Source: Bacteroidota bacterium
Lineage (GTDB): Bacteria > Bacteroidota > Bacteroidia > B-17B0 > Aurantibacillaceae
Assembly (NCBI GenBank): GCA_016711805.1
Contig: JADJSH010000037.1
Coordinates: forward strand, 1-64,000
DNA: 64,000 bases
Direction: 5' to 3'
Below the pieces are notes generated by a model. The model saw only the letters and a list, made by a program, of their open reading frames with translations. It did no database searches and was not told where the DNA came from. The position numbers and the translations under genes are program-made. The number at the start of each line of letters is the position of its first letter. Position 1 is the first letter of the stretch. Below, in pieces: positions 49,024 to 57,793 of this stretch.

Positions 49024-51466
49024 AAAATAATGGTAAAAAGCCTAATTGATAATTTTTAATTAAAGGATCTGCATTCGTATTAGCTGGATCGGGTGCGTAA
49101 CTCAAGGCTAACACATTTTTTGTATTCATTAAATTAACTAAATCCAATGCGATTTCATAAGCTGCTTTTTTTCCATTAATCTTATATGCAATTCTTAAAT
49201 CTAACCGATTGTAAGGATTAAACTGCAAGGTATTTACTTTATCGTTATCCGCTACTACATCCATGATAGCATTACTTGCGGCTACATCTACTGGCGAATA
49301 CCGCTTACCGCCGCCATAAGTAAATTTAGAAGATACATTAATAGAGTTTTTCTTCGACTTCCCAATTTCATATTCTAACCCCGCTAATACATTCATCATG
49401 TATTGTCCATTAAAATCAGTATCAAAGGTTTTACCATTACTACCAGTATACTTACTGTCAAACAAGCTAGCAGAGTATAAAAAGAAATAATGTTTATGAA
49501 ATGTCTTTTCTAAAGTTAACTCCAAACCATAGTTATAGCCTGTTCCTTTATTTTCCATGGTATAAATTGGAAAGAAACGATTGAAACTTGCTCCTCGATT
49601 TAATAACGAAACACTTGATGGAACTGCGTAAACCGGCACATCCCACAAGTATTGATAATAAGCCTCTACTTTAGTTCTAAAGAATTTTGAGATTTGCAAA
49701 TCGTAACCTAAAACGGCATGCTGACTTTTACTGAATCCTAAATTTTTATTATCTGATTGTTTAGTGGCATTAAAATACGTTTTCCCTTCTCTTACCAAAC
49801 TATCTGGCGCCGCAAAATATAAATATGTTGGTTGCATTTGGCTATGCATACCATACGCTAAACTCAACGACTGATTTGGTTTGAATTGAAAACGCAAACT
49901 TGCTCGTGGCTCAACAACCCAACTATTACTCAACGTTAAGTATTGCGCAAACACACCTAAATTCGTACTCCATTTTTCGTTGAATTTATGTACAAAAGTC
50001 AAGTAGGGTTGTATTAAGTAAAAATCTGCTTTGGCGTTAATTCGTGTTTTAAAATTTTTATTCTCAATACCTTGAGCAATCGTATCAAAACGAGAATTAA
50101 TTTTCGCCTCATCATAAAAATCAACATGAAAAGCATTTACAAAGAATCCCGTTTTAAAACTATTTTTCGGATTTACTTTATGCTTGATGTACCACGATAA
50201 AGTTGATTTGGTTTCTAAAAAATTATAGCCTAATATTTTTGGCAAAGTATCATTTGGCATAAAGTTTTTATCTCTTAATACTAAATAATGCTGCACATTT
50301 AATCCTTGCCCGCTATAGGCTAACGATGTTTTCATTAAGGTTCTGCTATTAAAAGAATAGGCGTGGTTCAAAATTACTACACCCATGCTCGAATTAAAAT
50401 ATTGATCTCGATTTAAGTCACCATACAATTCTTTTGGTCGCTCAGTTTGTGTGCTTAAAATAATTTTAATCGTACTCAATCCACCTATTCCACTTAGTGA
50501 AAACACACCTGCTTTTTTAGTAGGAAAATTAAAACGAAACGCACCGTCTTGATATTGAGGTACAGCACTTGTTCCTAATTTAATATTTAGGCCTGATAAT
50601 AATTTAAGTGTTGAGTATCTGTAATTAATAAAATAGCTACTTCCTTTTTCTTTATTAATTGGCCCTTCTAATGAAAGCTCTGTCCCTAATAAACCAAACT
50701 GAAAAGTTCGTTCATGTTTTTGATTATTACCGTTACGCATTTTTAAATCAAACACGCCGCCTAAAGCATTACCATAATTTGCAGGAAAAGCGCCTGTGAA
50801 AAATTCGGAATTAGCTAAATATTTATTGTTGATGATGGCTGTTGGGCCACCAGCAGAGCCAGCTACCGCAAAGTGATTAGGATTAGGAATATCAATTTCT
50901 TCTAAACGCCATAATAAACCTGAAGGTGAATTTCCTCGCACGACAATATCATTACGGCTATCATTTGTTCCTTGAACGCCCGCAAAGTTAGAAGCCATAC
51001 GAGCAGGATCTTGACGAGAACCTGGATAACGTTCTGTTTCTTCGATGCTAAATGTTTTTACATTCACGGCTTGCATATCAGTTACCACATCTTTATTCTC
51101 ATCGGCATTAACAACTACTTCGTCCATTTGCACGAGAGATTCTTCCAGCTCAATATTTAAAAATGTTTCTTTACCAGAAGACACAATAATATCCGTTAAA
51201 GGCAAAGTATTATATCCAAAAAAACTAACAATAAAGGAACGACGACCTACTGGAATTCCTTCTAACTTAAAGTTTCCATTAGCATCTGTCGTAGCAACCA
51301 TTTTTTTAGTGCTGTCATTTTTTAAACGAATAATTACACCTGGTAGGGCCGAAGAAGATACTTTATCCGTTACTTGACCTCTTACAGTTTGCGTATATAA
51401 GGTTTGTGCAACCGAAGTGCTGGAATAAATAAGTAGAACACTAAAGAAAAATATAAGTCTAATCAT
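49004..51466 (-). CDS. TonB-dependent receptor with carboxypeptidase-like regulatory domain
   Basis: The 820-residue outer-membrane protein has a signal peptide (1-20), a CarboxypepD_reg domain (about 28-110: GQVTDKVSSSALPGVIIRL, TDANGNFKLEGIPVG), a plug (QDPARMASNFAGVQGTNDSRN, IVVRGNSPSGLLWRLE) and a 22-strand-type barrel. It imports a ligand powered by TonB-ExbBD. It has no SusD partner, so a polysaccharide role is not indicated. The DUF481 gene overlaps its end, and a propeller-like gene precedes it 38 bp away. Confidence 0.92.
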   Translation of the reverse strand: MIRLIFFFSVLLIYSSTSVAQTLYTQTVRGQVTDKVSSSALPGVIIRLKNDSTKKMVATTDANGNFKLEGIPVGRRSFIVSFFGYNTLPLTDIIVSSGKETFLNIELEESLVQMDEVVVNADENKDVVTDMQAVNVKTFSIEETERYPGSRQDPARMASNFAGVQGTNDSRNDIVVRGNSPSGLLWRLEEIDIPNPNHFAVAGSAGGPTAIINNKYLANSEFFTGAFPANYGNALGGVFDLKMRNGNNQKHERTFQFGLLGTELSLEGPINKEKGSSYFINYRYSTLKLLSGLNIKLGTSAVPQYQDGAFRFNFPTKKAGVFSLSGIGGLSTIKIILSTQTERPKELYGDLNRDQYFNSSMGVVILNHAYSFNSRTLMKTSLAYSGQGLNVQHYLVLRDKNFMPNDTLPKILGYNFLETKSTLSWYIKHKVNPKNSFKTGFFVNAFHVDFYDEAKINSRFDTIAQGIENKNFKTRINAKADFYLIQPYLTFVHKFNEKWSTNLGVFAQYLTLSNSWVVEPRASLRFQFKPNQSLSLAYGMHSQMQPTYLYFAAPDSLVREGKTYFNATKQSDNKNLGFSKSQHAVLGYDLQISKFFRTKVEAYYQYLWDVPVYAVPSSVSLLNRGASFNRFFPIYTMENKGTGYNYGLELTLEKTFHKHYFFLYSASLFDSKYTGSNGKTFDTDFNGQYMMNVLAGLEYEIGKSKKNSINVSSKFTYGGGKRYSPVDVAASNAIMDVVADNDKVNTLQFNPYNRLDLRIAYKINGKKAAYEIALDLVNLMNTKNVLALSYAPDPANTNADPLIKNYQLGFLPLFYVKVDF

Positions 51467-51504
51467 CTTTTAAAAATACTAATTTTTAGAAAATAACCAT
51501 GCTT

Positions 51505-52293
51505 TTACTCCACTACTAAAGAATCCTGATAAATCTTATAAAAACGGTCGTTTTGCCAATACACGGTTTTGATTAACGTGTCGGTAAACTGTTTTTCGAT
51601 GGTATTAAAGGTTTGGGCTTGATATTGTTTTAATGTGTGGTTTTCAAAATAAAATACATCACCATTAATTATATTAAATTCTTTCAGTTTTTTTAAAGGA
51701 ATAGTTTTATAAAAAGTGCCATAAATATCAAATACTAAAATCCCTTCATTCGGGCAATTCAAGTAAATAAAATTGTTGTTTTCTTGCAAAAAATTGGGTT
51801 TAATATCAATATCTAAAATACGTTTTAAGTTCCCTGTTTTTACTAACGATTTCAATTCAGAGTCAAAACGAGATAATTCATTATTTTGTTTATCATACAA
51901 CCAAAAACTATTATTTGAAGAAGAGCAAACTAAACTTGTTTGCTCGTAGCCAAGTTTTTCAATAGAAATCATATTACTAGATTCCGTCATTTGGTTATCT
52001 AAAAAAATAAGTTGCTGAAAATCTTTATAGTAAACCAAAACCTTCAAGGGATTCATCGCATCTACAAACTCTATTTTACCGTAACGTTTTGTACTATATT
52101 TTTTTTGTAAAACACCCGTGGCATTATACTTTACAATTTCATTATCGGTAATTATATAAATATTTCCAAAGCCATCAATTTCGATATGCGATTTTTGTTC
52201 AGGAAATTTAATATGAATTTCGGGCTCAGATGTTTGAAACACAAAAGAGCAACCTAATACAACACAAATAGCTATGATAATGAGAAATCTCAA
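51505..52293 (-). CDS. Secreted or lipid-anchored six-strand-repeat protein of unknown function
   Basis: The 262-residue protein has an N-terminal signal with a possible lipobox (VVLGCS). Its repeated short strands (GFGNIYIITDNEIVKYNATG, QQLIFLDNQM, NSFWLYDKQNNELSRFD, GILVFDIYGTFYKTIPL) resemble NHL- or YVTN-type propellers. No family is recognised with certainty. It stands between the PfkB kinase and the TonB receptor genes on the same strand. Confidence 0.68.
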   Translation of the reverse strand: MRFLIIIAICVVLGCSFVFQTSEPEIHIKFPEQKSHIEIDGFGNIYIITDNEIVKYNATGVLQKKYSTKRYGKIEFVDAMNPLKVLVYYKDFQQLIFLDNQMTESSNMISIEKLGYEQTSLVCSSSNNSFWLYDKQNNELSRFDSELKSLVKTGNLKRILDIDIKPNFLQENNNFIYLNCPNEGILVFDIYGTFYKTIPLKKLKEFNIINGDVFYFENHTLKQYQAQTFNTIEKQFTDTLIKTVYWQNDRFYKIYQDSLVVE

Positions 52294-52345
52294 GGTAATT
52301 TATTTAACGCTAAGATAATTTATAAATTGTGATTTATCTAAAAAT

Positions 52346-52378
52346 AAAAAAGCCTCCTGTTTTTCAACAGAAGGCTTC
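52346..52378. terminator. Terminator after the PfkB kinase gene
   Basis: GAAGCCTTCTGTT pairs with AACAGGAGGC around a short loop and runs into T6 on the minus strand. It separates the PfkB kinase gene from the propeller gene. Confidence 0.85.
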
Positions 52379-52393
52379 AGAATTACTATAAAA

Positions 52394-53317
52394 TTATACT
52401 AAAGAAATATCAAATTGAACTAAGTCAACAAATTCTTGAACTCTGTTAGATACATCTTCTTGAGATAAACCAATTAAACGCTCAGTTCCAAATTTCTCTA
52501 CTGTAAAACTAGCCATTGCCGAACCAAAAATAATAGCGCGTTTCATGTTTTCGAAACTAATATCTTTTGTTTTAGCTAAATAACCAATAAATCCACCTGC
52601 AAAACTATCCCCAGCTCCTGTTGGATCAAATACATCTTCTAATGGTAAAGCTGGTGCAAAAAACACTTCTTCTTTATTAAATAATAAAGCGCCGTGCTCA
52701 CCTTTTTTAATAACCAATACTTTTGGTCCCATTGCTAAGATTTTTTGAGCTGCTTTTACTAAAGAGTATTCTCCCGATAATTGACGTGCTTCAGAATCGT
52801 TGATAGTTAAAACATCAATTCCTTTTAATGTTTCCATCAATTCAGGCATTGCAATATCCATCCAAAAATTCATGGTATCTAATACAATTAATTTTGGGCG
52901 TTTAGTTAATTGCGATAACACTTTTTGCTGTACTTGCGGCATAAGATTGCCTAACATTAAAAAATCGCAATTTTTATAGCTTTCTGGGACAATTGGATCA
53001 AAATCAGCCAAAACGTTTAGCTGAGTATCCAATGTATCACGAGAATTCATGTCGTTATGGTAACGGCCGCTCCAAAAAAACGATTTTTCGCCTTGTTTTA
53101 TTTGCAAACCATCTAAATTAACTCCTTGACCTTTAAGCGTATTCATAAAGTCTTGAGGGAAATCGTCCCCAACAACCGACACTAAATTAATTTCTTTGGT
53201 AAAATAAGAAGAAGCTAAAGCTATGTAACTAGCTGCTCCACCAACGATTTTATCGGTTTTTCCGAAAGGTGTTTCGATAGCATCAAACGCTACAGTACCT
53301 ACAACTAAAAGACTCAT
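52394..53317 (-). CDS. PfkB family sugar kinase
   Basis: The 307-residue ribokinase-fold enzyme has GGAASYIALASSYF near the N-terminus, VIKKGEHGALLF, and the PfkB signature DPTGAGDSFAGGFIGYL with its catalytic Asp. The substrate cannot be told (adenosine, fructose or ribose type). I use the ATG at 53317; an in-frame TTG at 53344 would add nine residues with no family support. The frame is intact. Confidence 0.88.
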   Translation of the reverse strand: MSLLVVGTVAFDAIETPFGKTDKIVGGAASYIALASSYFTKEINLVSVVGDDFPQDFMNTLKGQGVNLDGLQIKQGEKSFFWSGRYHNDMNSRDTLDTQLNVLADFDPIVPESYKNCDFLMLGNLMPQVQQKVLSQLTKRPKLIVLDTMNFWMDIAMPELMETLKGIDVLTINDSEARQLSGEYSLVKAAQKILAMGPKVLVIKKGEHGALLFNKEEVFFAPALPLEDVFDPTGAGDSFAGGFIGYLAKTKDISFENMKRAIIFGSAMASFTVEKFGTERLIGLSQEDVSNRVQEFVDLVQFDISLV

Positions 53318-53348
53318 ATAATAAAGATTAAAAAATTTTGACAAATAT

Positions 53349-53380
53349 ATTGTTTATTTACAAAATAGATATTAAATTTG
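53349..53380 (+). promoter_or_regulatory. Promoter of the tRNA-Asn gene
   Basis: ATTG (53349-53352), 20 bp and TAAATTTG (53373-53380) match the consensus apart from one base. The tRNA begins 63 bp downstream. Confidence 0.5.
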
Positions 53381-53443
53381 CCCTCCCTTACAGGGAAAAC
53401 ATTAAAAAACTGTTCTTTAAAGTAATATAACCAGAATAATGAT

Positions 53444-53517
53444 TCCCTCTTAGCTCAGCTGGTTAGAGCACATGACTGTTAATCATGGGGTCCCTGGTTC
53501 GAGCCCAGGAGAGGGAG
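53444..53517 (+). tRNA. tRNA-Asn (GTT)
   Basis: Acceptor TCCCTCT pairs with AGAGGGA, the anticodon stem is CATGA/TCATG and the loop is CTGTTAA (anticodon GTT). The discriminator is G and CCA is not encoded. Confidence 0.96.
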
Positions 53518-53518
53518 C

Positions 53519-53553
53519 AAAAGCCATCCACTAGTAAGTAGGGTGGCTTTTTT
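53519..53553 (+). terminator. Terminator after tRNA-Asn
   Basis: AAAAGCCATCC pairs with GGGTGGCTTTT around an 11-base loop, followed by Ts. Confidence 0.85.
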
Positions 53554-53587
53554 GTTTTAAAAAAGCTTAATTTAGACTTTTATTGCT

Positions 53588-53659
53588 GGCACCGTAGTTC
53601 AATGGATAGAATAAGCGTTTCCTAAACGTTTGATGTAGGTTCGATTCCTACCGGAGCCA
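53588..53659 (+). tRNA. tRNA-Arg (CCT)
   Basis: The cloverleaf has anticodon stem AGCGT/ACGTT with loop TTCCTAA (anticodon CCT) and T stem GTAGG/CCTAC. Acceptor GGCACCG against CGGAGCC leaves an A-A mismatch at pair 4-69. CCA is not encoded. The fold is otherwise good. Confidence 0.9.
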
Positions 53660-53663
53660 CTTT

Positions 53664-54605
53664 CTAATCAAACTTCCACCAAGATCTAGTTTCAGAAAAT
53701 TTACTAAGCTGCAAAGGCTCACCTATCATCGGTGTGGTTACGTTTACTTTTAATTCTTCTGCTTTTTTCAAAATACGAGTGATAGGCTCATCCCAATCAT
53801 GAAAAGCTAATGCAAATTTTCCCCAATGAATAGGAAATAAAATCCTTGCTTGCAAATCAATGCTTGCTTGCACCGTTTGCTCTGGCATCATGTGTATAAA
53901 TGGCCAAGCAGTATTGTATTGTCCAGATTCTAATAAAGCAATATCAAAAGGACCAAATTTTTCTCCAATAGTTTTAAAGTGTGTATCATAACCAGAATCG
54001 CCACCTAAATACAAATTATGAGTATTGGTTTTTAAAATATAAGACGACCATAACATTTTTGAACGCACTACTCCTCTTCCAGTATAATGCCTTGCAGGTG
54101 CTGAAGTAATATTAATTTCAGAAGTAAACGAATGTGATTCCCACCAATCTAATTCGGCAATAATAGTTTCTTCGAAACCCCAATGTTCTAAATGAGACCC
54201 AACTCCTAAAGGCGCAATCACTTGTTTAATTTTTGAACGTAATTTTGTAAGTGTTTTATAATCTAAATGGTCATAATGATCGTGCGTTAATAATAGCAAA
54301 TCAATTTCAGGCATATCATCCGCCAAATATTCATTAGAGCCTTTAAAAGCTTTCAACATAAAAGACACTGGAGAAGCATTCCCACTAAATACAGGATCAA
54401 TCAAAATAGTTTTACCATTTACTTTAATTAAGTATGATGAATGTCCAAACCAAACTATGACTGGTTCATCTGCCTGAAGTCTTTTTAAATCTGTTTTTAT
54501 ATAAGGCAATATTTTATTTGGCGCAACCAATTTAGATTTATTGATCGACTGCTTACTAATAGTGTAAAACGAACTATCATCTGCTAATTGCGGTGTAGTT
54601 TTTTT
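53664..54605 (-). CDS. MBL-fold hydrolase (NAPE-PLD/UlaG-like), N-terminus lost
   Basis: The zinc hydrolase domain shows WFGHSSYLIKVNGKTILIDP, the metal motif LLTHDHYDHLDY, LGGDSGYD and FPIHWGKF. It resembles the N-acyl-phosphatidylethanolamine phospholipase D-like group of inner-membrane-associated hydrolases. The first usable start is TTG at 54530, yet the same frame stays open to 54605 and reads TTPQLADDSSFYTISKQS, a segment that in relatives lies well inside the protein. The normal N-terminus (about 50-70 residues, often with a membrane helix) is missing, and the frame runs straight into the truncated end of the LytTR gene. A deletion or misassembly is likely. Confidence 0.78.
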   Translation of the reverse strand, partial: KKTTPQLADDSSFYTISKQSINKSKLVAPNKILPYIKTDLKRLQADEPVIVWFGHSSYLIKVNGKTILIDPVFSGNASPVSFMLKAFKGSNEYLADDMPEIDLLLLTHDHYDHLDYKTLTKLRSKIKQVIAPLGVGSHLEHWGFEETIIAELDWWESHSFTSEINITSAPARHYTGRGVVRSKMLWSSYILKTNTHNLYLGGDSGYDTHFKTIGEKFGPFDIALLESGQYNTAWPFIHMMPEQTVQASIDLQARILFPIHWGKFALAFHDWDEPITRILKKAEELKVNVTTPMIGEPLQLSKFSETRSWWKFD

Positions 54606-55251
54606 CTAAGGGTTCTATTTTAGTTAATTCTTGTAAATTTATAATGAATGAGCGATGCGTTCTAAAAAATTGTGAACTATCTAATACTTGCTCATAATAA
54701 TTCATTGTTTTCTTTTTTAAGAAATAAGTATCCTTTGTAAAAATTTTCACATAATCGTCATAAGCTTCAATATACATGACATCTGCCATTGGCACGATAC
54801 GAATGTCGCTGCCATTTTTTACAACAATTCTATTTTTCTCATCAGGTTGTTTTGTTGTATTTTCTAAGAGTGATTGAATATTTTTTTCTGAAGATGTATT
54901 CTTTTTCTCATTCCATTTTTGAATCGCTAAATCAAAACGCTCTTTACTAAAAGGCTTCAGCAGATAATCAATGGCATTCGCTTCAAAAGCTTTAATAGCA
55001 TATTCATCAAAGGCAGTTGTAAAAATAACCGATGGCGTTGAATCTAATAACTCTAACATTTCAAAACCATTTATTTTTGGCATTTGAATATCTAAAAAAA
55101 TTAAATCTGGTTTGTGTTGCATAATAGCTTTCACTCCCTGAAAACCATCGTTGCATTCTGCTGCTATTTCAATAGATGAATGTTGCTGTAAATATTCTGC
55201 AACTAAACTGCGAGCTAATGGCTCATCATCTATAATCACTACTTTACTCAT
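54577..55251 (-). CDS. LytTR response regulator, C-terminus truncated
   Basis: The 224-residue protein has a receiver domain with acid pair VVIIDDEP, Asp in LIFLDIQMP, Thr in FTTAF and Lys in LLKPF, then a LytTR domain (VKNGSDIRIVPMADVMYIEA, FFRTHRSFIINLQEL). The domain stops at EPLEKNYTAISR, about 18-20 residues short of a full LytTR end (compare IPISKSFKEEL in the regulator ending at 23857). The last strand is missing, so DNA binding may be impaired. It overlaps the LytS kinase gene by 4 bp (ATGA). The stop sits inside the MBL hydrolase frame. Confidence 0.88.
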   Translation of the reverse strand: MSKVVIIDDEPLARSLVAEYLQQHSSIEIAAECNDGFQGVKAIMQHKPDLIFLDIQMPKINGFEMLELLDSTPSVIFTTAFDEYAIKAFEANAIDYLLKPFSKERFDLAIQKWNEKKNTSSEKNIQSLLENTTKQPDEKNRIVVKNGSDIRIVPMADVMYIEAYDDYVKIFTKDTYFLKKKTMNYYEQVLDSSQFFRTHRSFIINLQELTKIEPLEKNYTAISR

Positions 55252-56294
55252 TTTTTATGTTGTGGTATTTTTAAAGAGGTAATAAACTGATTGTTATTTT
55301 TTTCAGTGGTCATTAAATCATTTCGTGCATATAATAAAAACAAACGACGCTGAACAGAACTTAACCCAAAACCTGTTCCTTCATGAGCTTGTTGTGTATC
55401 TGAATCGAAAGGGTTTTTTATTTGAATATTCAGGTAATTGTTTTCAAAATGACAAGATATGCTAATCGTGATATCTTCGATGGTGTCATACAATCCAAAT
55501 TTAATAGCATTCTCGACAATAGGCTGTAATAATAAAGGCGGTAGTGATACATCCTTGTTATCGCATTCCATATTAACATCTACTTGCAAACGATGTCCAA
55601 AACGTACTTTCTCTATCTCTAAATACAATTTTAAATGTTCTATCTCTTCGTGCAAGGAAACCGTTTGTTGATCATCTTTTTTTAAAGTGCCTCTTAAAAA
55701 ATCTGATAATTGCTGAATCATTTTTCTGGCTTCGTTAGGCTTTGTGCCAGCTAAAGCACTAATAGAATTTAAACTATTAAATAAAAAATGTGGTTGCAAT
55801 TGCTGGCGTAATCTTGCTAATTCTGCTTCTCTCACTAATTGTTCCGCTGCATTTTGGCGTTGCTCTCTATCTTTTTGTTCTTGTAAATTATATAATAACC
55901 AATTTGTAATAGTTAAAAATGTTAGTACTAATAAGGAAATAATAAAACGTATGGGCATTGATTTTTCTAAAAAATCTTGATAGTAATCGTCGGCTCCCAA
56001 TAAATTTGTTAAAACCCATTTAAAAGAAATGCAATATAAAATAGTAATACTTAAAGCAAATACTAATCTGTAAATACGATTACTATTGCCTGGTTGATAA
56101 TAACGAAACAAGATGATGGCAGCAAAACAAGCTAAAGCCAATAACCCATTTGTAATTACCGAATCAATAAAGGCGTAGTTCCAACTTAATTCTAATTGAT
56201 GTAAAACCCAAGTTTGTATCAATGCCCAAAAAATCCACCACGCAATATACATCGTGAGGATTTTTTTGAACGGATATGTGGTGTAGCTTCTCAA
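55248..56294 (-). CDS. LytS-type sensor histidine kinase (His_kinase family)
   Basis: The 348-residue protein has four membrane helices in residues 12-135, then the His_kinase domain with LRQQLQPHFLFNSLNSISA (phospho-His near 168), and an ATP-binding region with LLLQPIVENAIKFGL and GTGFGLSSVQRRL. It pairs with the LytTR regulator that overlaps it by 4 bp. Such pairs often sit with LiaF-like genes in Bacteroidota, as here, suggesting an envelope-stress role (inference). Confidence 0.9.
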   Translation of the reverse strand: MRSYTTYPFKKILTMYIAWWIFWALIQTWVLHQLELSWNYAFIDSVITNGLLALACFAAIILFRYYQPGNSNRIYRLVFALSITILYCISFKWVLTNLLGADDYYQDFLEKSMPIRFIISLLVLTFLTITNWLLYNLQEQKDREQRQNAAEQLVREAELARLRQQLQPHFLFNSLNSISALAGTKPNEARKMIQQLSDFLRGTLKKDDQQTVSLHEEIEHLKLYLEIEKVRFGHRLQVDVNMECDNKDVSLPPLLLQPIVENAIKFGLYDTIEDITISISCHFENNYLNIQIKNPFDSDTQQAHEGTGFGLSSVQRRLFLLYARNDLMTTEKNNNQFITSLKIPQHKK

Positions 56295-56304
56295 ACTAAA
56301 TTAA

Positions 56305-56652
56305 CTAAGCAAAAGTTAAGCTTTTTGATTGAATTACCATTGCCTTTTGACGAATATAATTAATGAATGCACTACGCTCTGTGTTTTCATGAGTGGTTGA
56401 ATAAACTTGTTCTCCATCTTTTAAAGACTCTATCTCATAAACATCCGCCACATCAATAAATTGCCAATTCACTAGTTTACTTTCGTTATTGATGAAAATT
56501 TCTTCTTCTTTTTTTCCAATGGTTCTTGCTTTTTGAAAAGCAGACTCCATACTATAAGCTTCTACAATTCGAATTTGTTCATCGAATTGAGAAGCGTGGC
56601 TTCCATTGTCGATATTGATATTAAACATCAGTTTTACTAAATAGCGTTTCAT
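56305..56652 (-). CDS. DUF4288-like protein
   Basis: The 115-residue soluble protein begins M-K-R-Y-L-V-K-L-M-F-N-I and shows the DUF4288 pattern EQIRIVEAYSMESAFQKARTIGKKEE, then LVNWQFIDVADVYEI. The function is unknown. It lies between the LytS kinase and the LiaF-like gene with gaps of 10 and 24 bp, so all are likely one operon. Confidence 0.82.
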   Translation of the reverse strand: MKRYLVKLMFNINIDNGSHASQFDEQIRIVEAYSMESAFQKARTIGKKEEEIFINNESKLVNWQFIDVADVYEIESLKDGEQVYSTTHENTERSAFINYIRQKAMVIQSKSLTFA

Positions 56653-56676
56653 AGATATAATTTTTAGTGGTGAATT

Positions 56677-57522
56677 TTAATAACTTTTAATTTCAATACC
56701 TCCTATAAAGGTGTTGCCCTTGAGCACTAATACTTTAGTGTTATCGGAATTTAAATTGGGTTGTATATTTCGTTTATCTTCTATATTTCCAAACACAGAT
56801 ACTAGTTCTGAATGTACTTCCCAATTTGCGGGAATAATTAATCGTGTACCACCAAATACATTCACTAATTCTAAAGTTGCTGTTTTTTCAATATCGGCTT
56901 GTGATAGATTTACTTCCGAACCTCCAAATACGTTCGTTATTTCTCCACCTTTAAAATTTTTAGAAAGAATGTTTTTTTTTACACTTCCCATAAACGTTGT
57001 AAAGTCAACATAATCATCAGTACTTGAAGATTCCTTCGTGTAACAATTATTAGAAGCATTCTGAGTGCCGTACTTTTTTTCGTAATAGTTAGTGTATTTC
57101 TCCTCGTATTCTTTGCCATATTTATTTTCATAATATTTTCCCCAATGACGAAATTTATGTTTACGTTTAGGTTTAAATATCATAATAATACCAACCAGAA
57201 TAATTAAAATTGGCCATAACAAGGCTTGAATATTCATTTGAGGATAAAAATCTCCTAATAAAAATATACCGCCTATAGCTATTAAGAAAAACCACCAAGC
57301 GTTTCTAAAATTATGTTTTACACCTGTGATAATACCCAAAGCAATTAAAAATGTTTTCCAGGTAAATAACCAGTGCGGAATATCTGCGCCTAACTCTTTT
57401 GCTAAATATAGTGAACCCGCTATCACTACTAAAATTCCTCCAATAACTTTACCTCTTCGTTGGCTTTTTTCTGATTGCTGACACATGTCTTCAAAATTCA
57501 CGTGTTCTTCTTTATTTGTCAT
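56677..57522 (-). CDS. LiaF-like membrane protein
   Basis: The 281-residue protein has a cytoplasmic N-terminus, three or four membrane helices (about residues 24-115), a basic/Tyr-rich stretch rich in YENKYGKEYEEKY, and a C-terminal beta-helix-like part (TTFMGSVKKNILSKNFKGGE, VFGGSEVNLSQADI, LELVNVFGGTRLIIP, VSVFGNIEDKR). This matches the LiaF/VraT family, where it inhibits a two-component kinase. The LytS/LytTR pair downstream may be the target (inference). Confidence 0.85.
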   Translation of the reverse strand: MTNKEEHVNFEDMCQQSEKSQRRGKVIGGILVVIAGSLYLAKELGADIPHWLFTWKTFLIALGIITGVKHNFRNAWWFFLIAIGGIFLLGDFYPQMNIQALLWPILIILVGIIMIFKPKRKHKFRHWGKYYENKYGKEYEEKYTNYYEKKYGTQNASNNCYTKESSSTDDYVDFTTFMGSVKKNILSKNFKGGEITNVFGGSEVNLSQADIEKTATLELVNVFGGTRLIIPANWEVHSELVSVFGNIEDKRNIQPNLNSDNTKVLVLKGNTFIGGIEIKSY

Positions 57523-57747
57523 TATAATGTTTATTTATTGTTGTTATATCCTTGTCTAATTTTTGGCTTTGCGAGTACTACACATTTGCCGTAATTTTTT
57601 GTAAAGGTATAGGAGGAATAGTTGCTGTACAATAGCAATTAGGTAAGATTACACAGCTAGTCGGTGAACGGTACTTCGGCGGCGGTAATAAGATTAAAAA
57701 TGCTGAGTCTTATCCATTTTTATAGAAAAACTGATGGATTTTAGGCT
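57523..57747. other. Divergent intergenic region
   Basis: The gap between the LiaF-like gene and the CsgG-like operon holds a small GC-richer patch (57660-57690, with TACTTCGGCGGCGG) and a TTGCT/AGCAA short inverted pair. No gene and no clear minus-strand promoter are seen. Confidence 0.5.
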
Positions 57748-57776
57748 TTTGTAATGCAATATAATTTGTATTTTTG
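57748..57776 (+). promoter_or_regulatory. Promoter of the CsgG-like/TPR/phosphatase operon
   Basis: TTTG (57748-57751), 17 bp and TATTTTTG (57769-57776) fit the Bacteroidota consensus. The first start codon is 17 bp downstream. Confidence 0.65.
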
Positions 57777-57793
57777 ATAATAATCACAAAACT

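Noticed and set aside
49004..51466. A SusC-type polysaccharide utilisation locus around the TonB receptor.
   Set aside because: No SusD homologue or glycoside hydrolase is nearby; the receptor is of the shorter, plain type.
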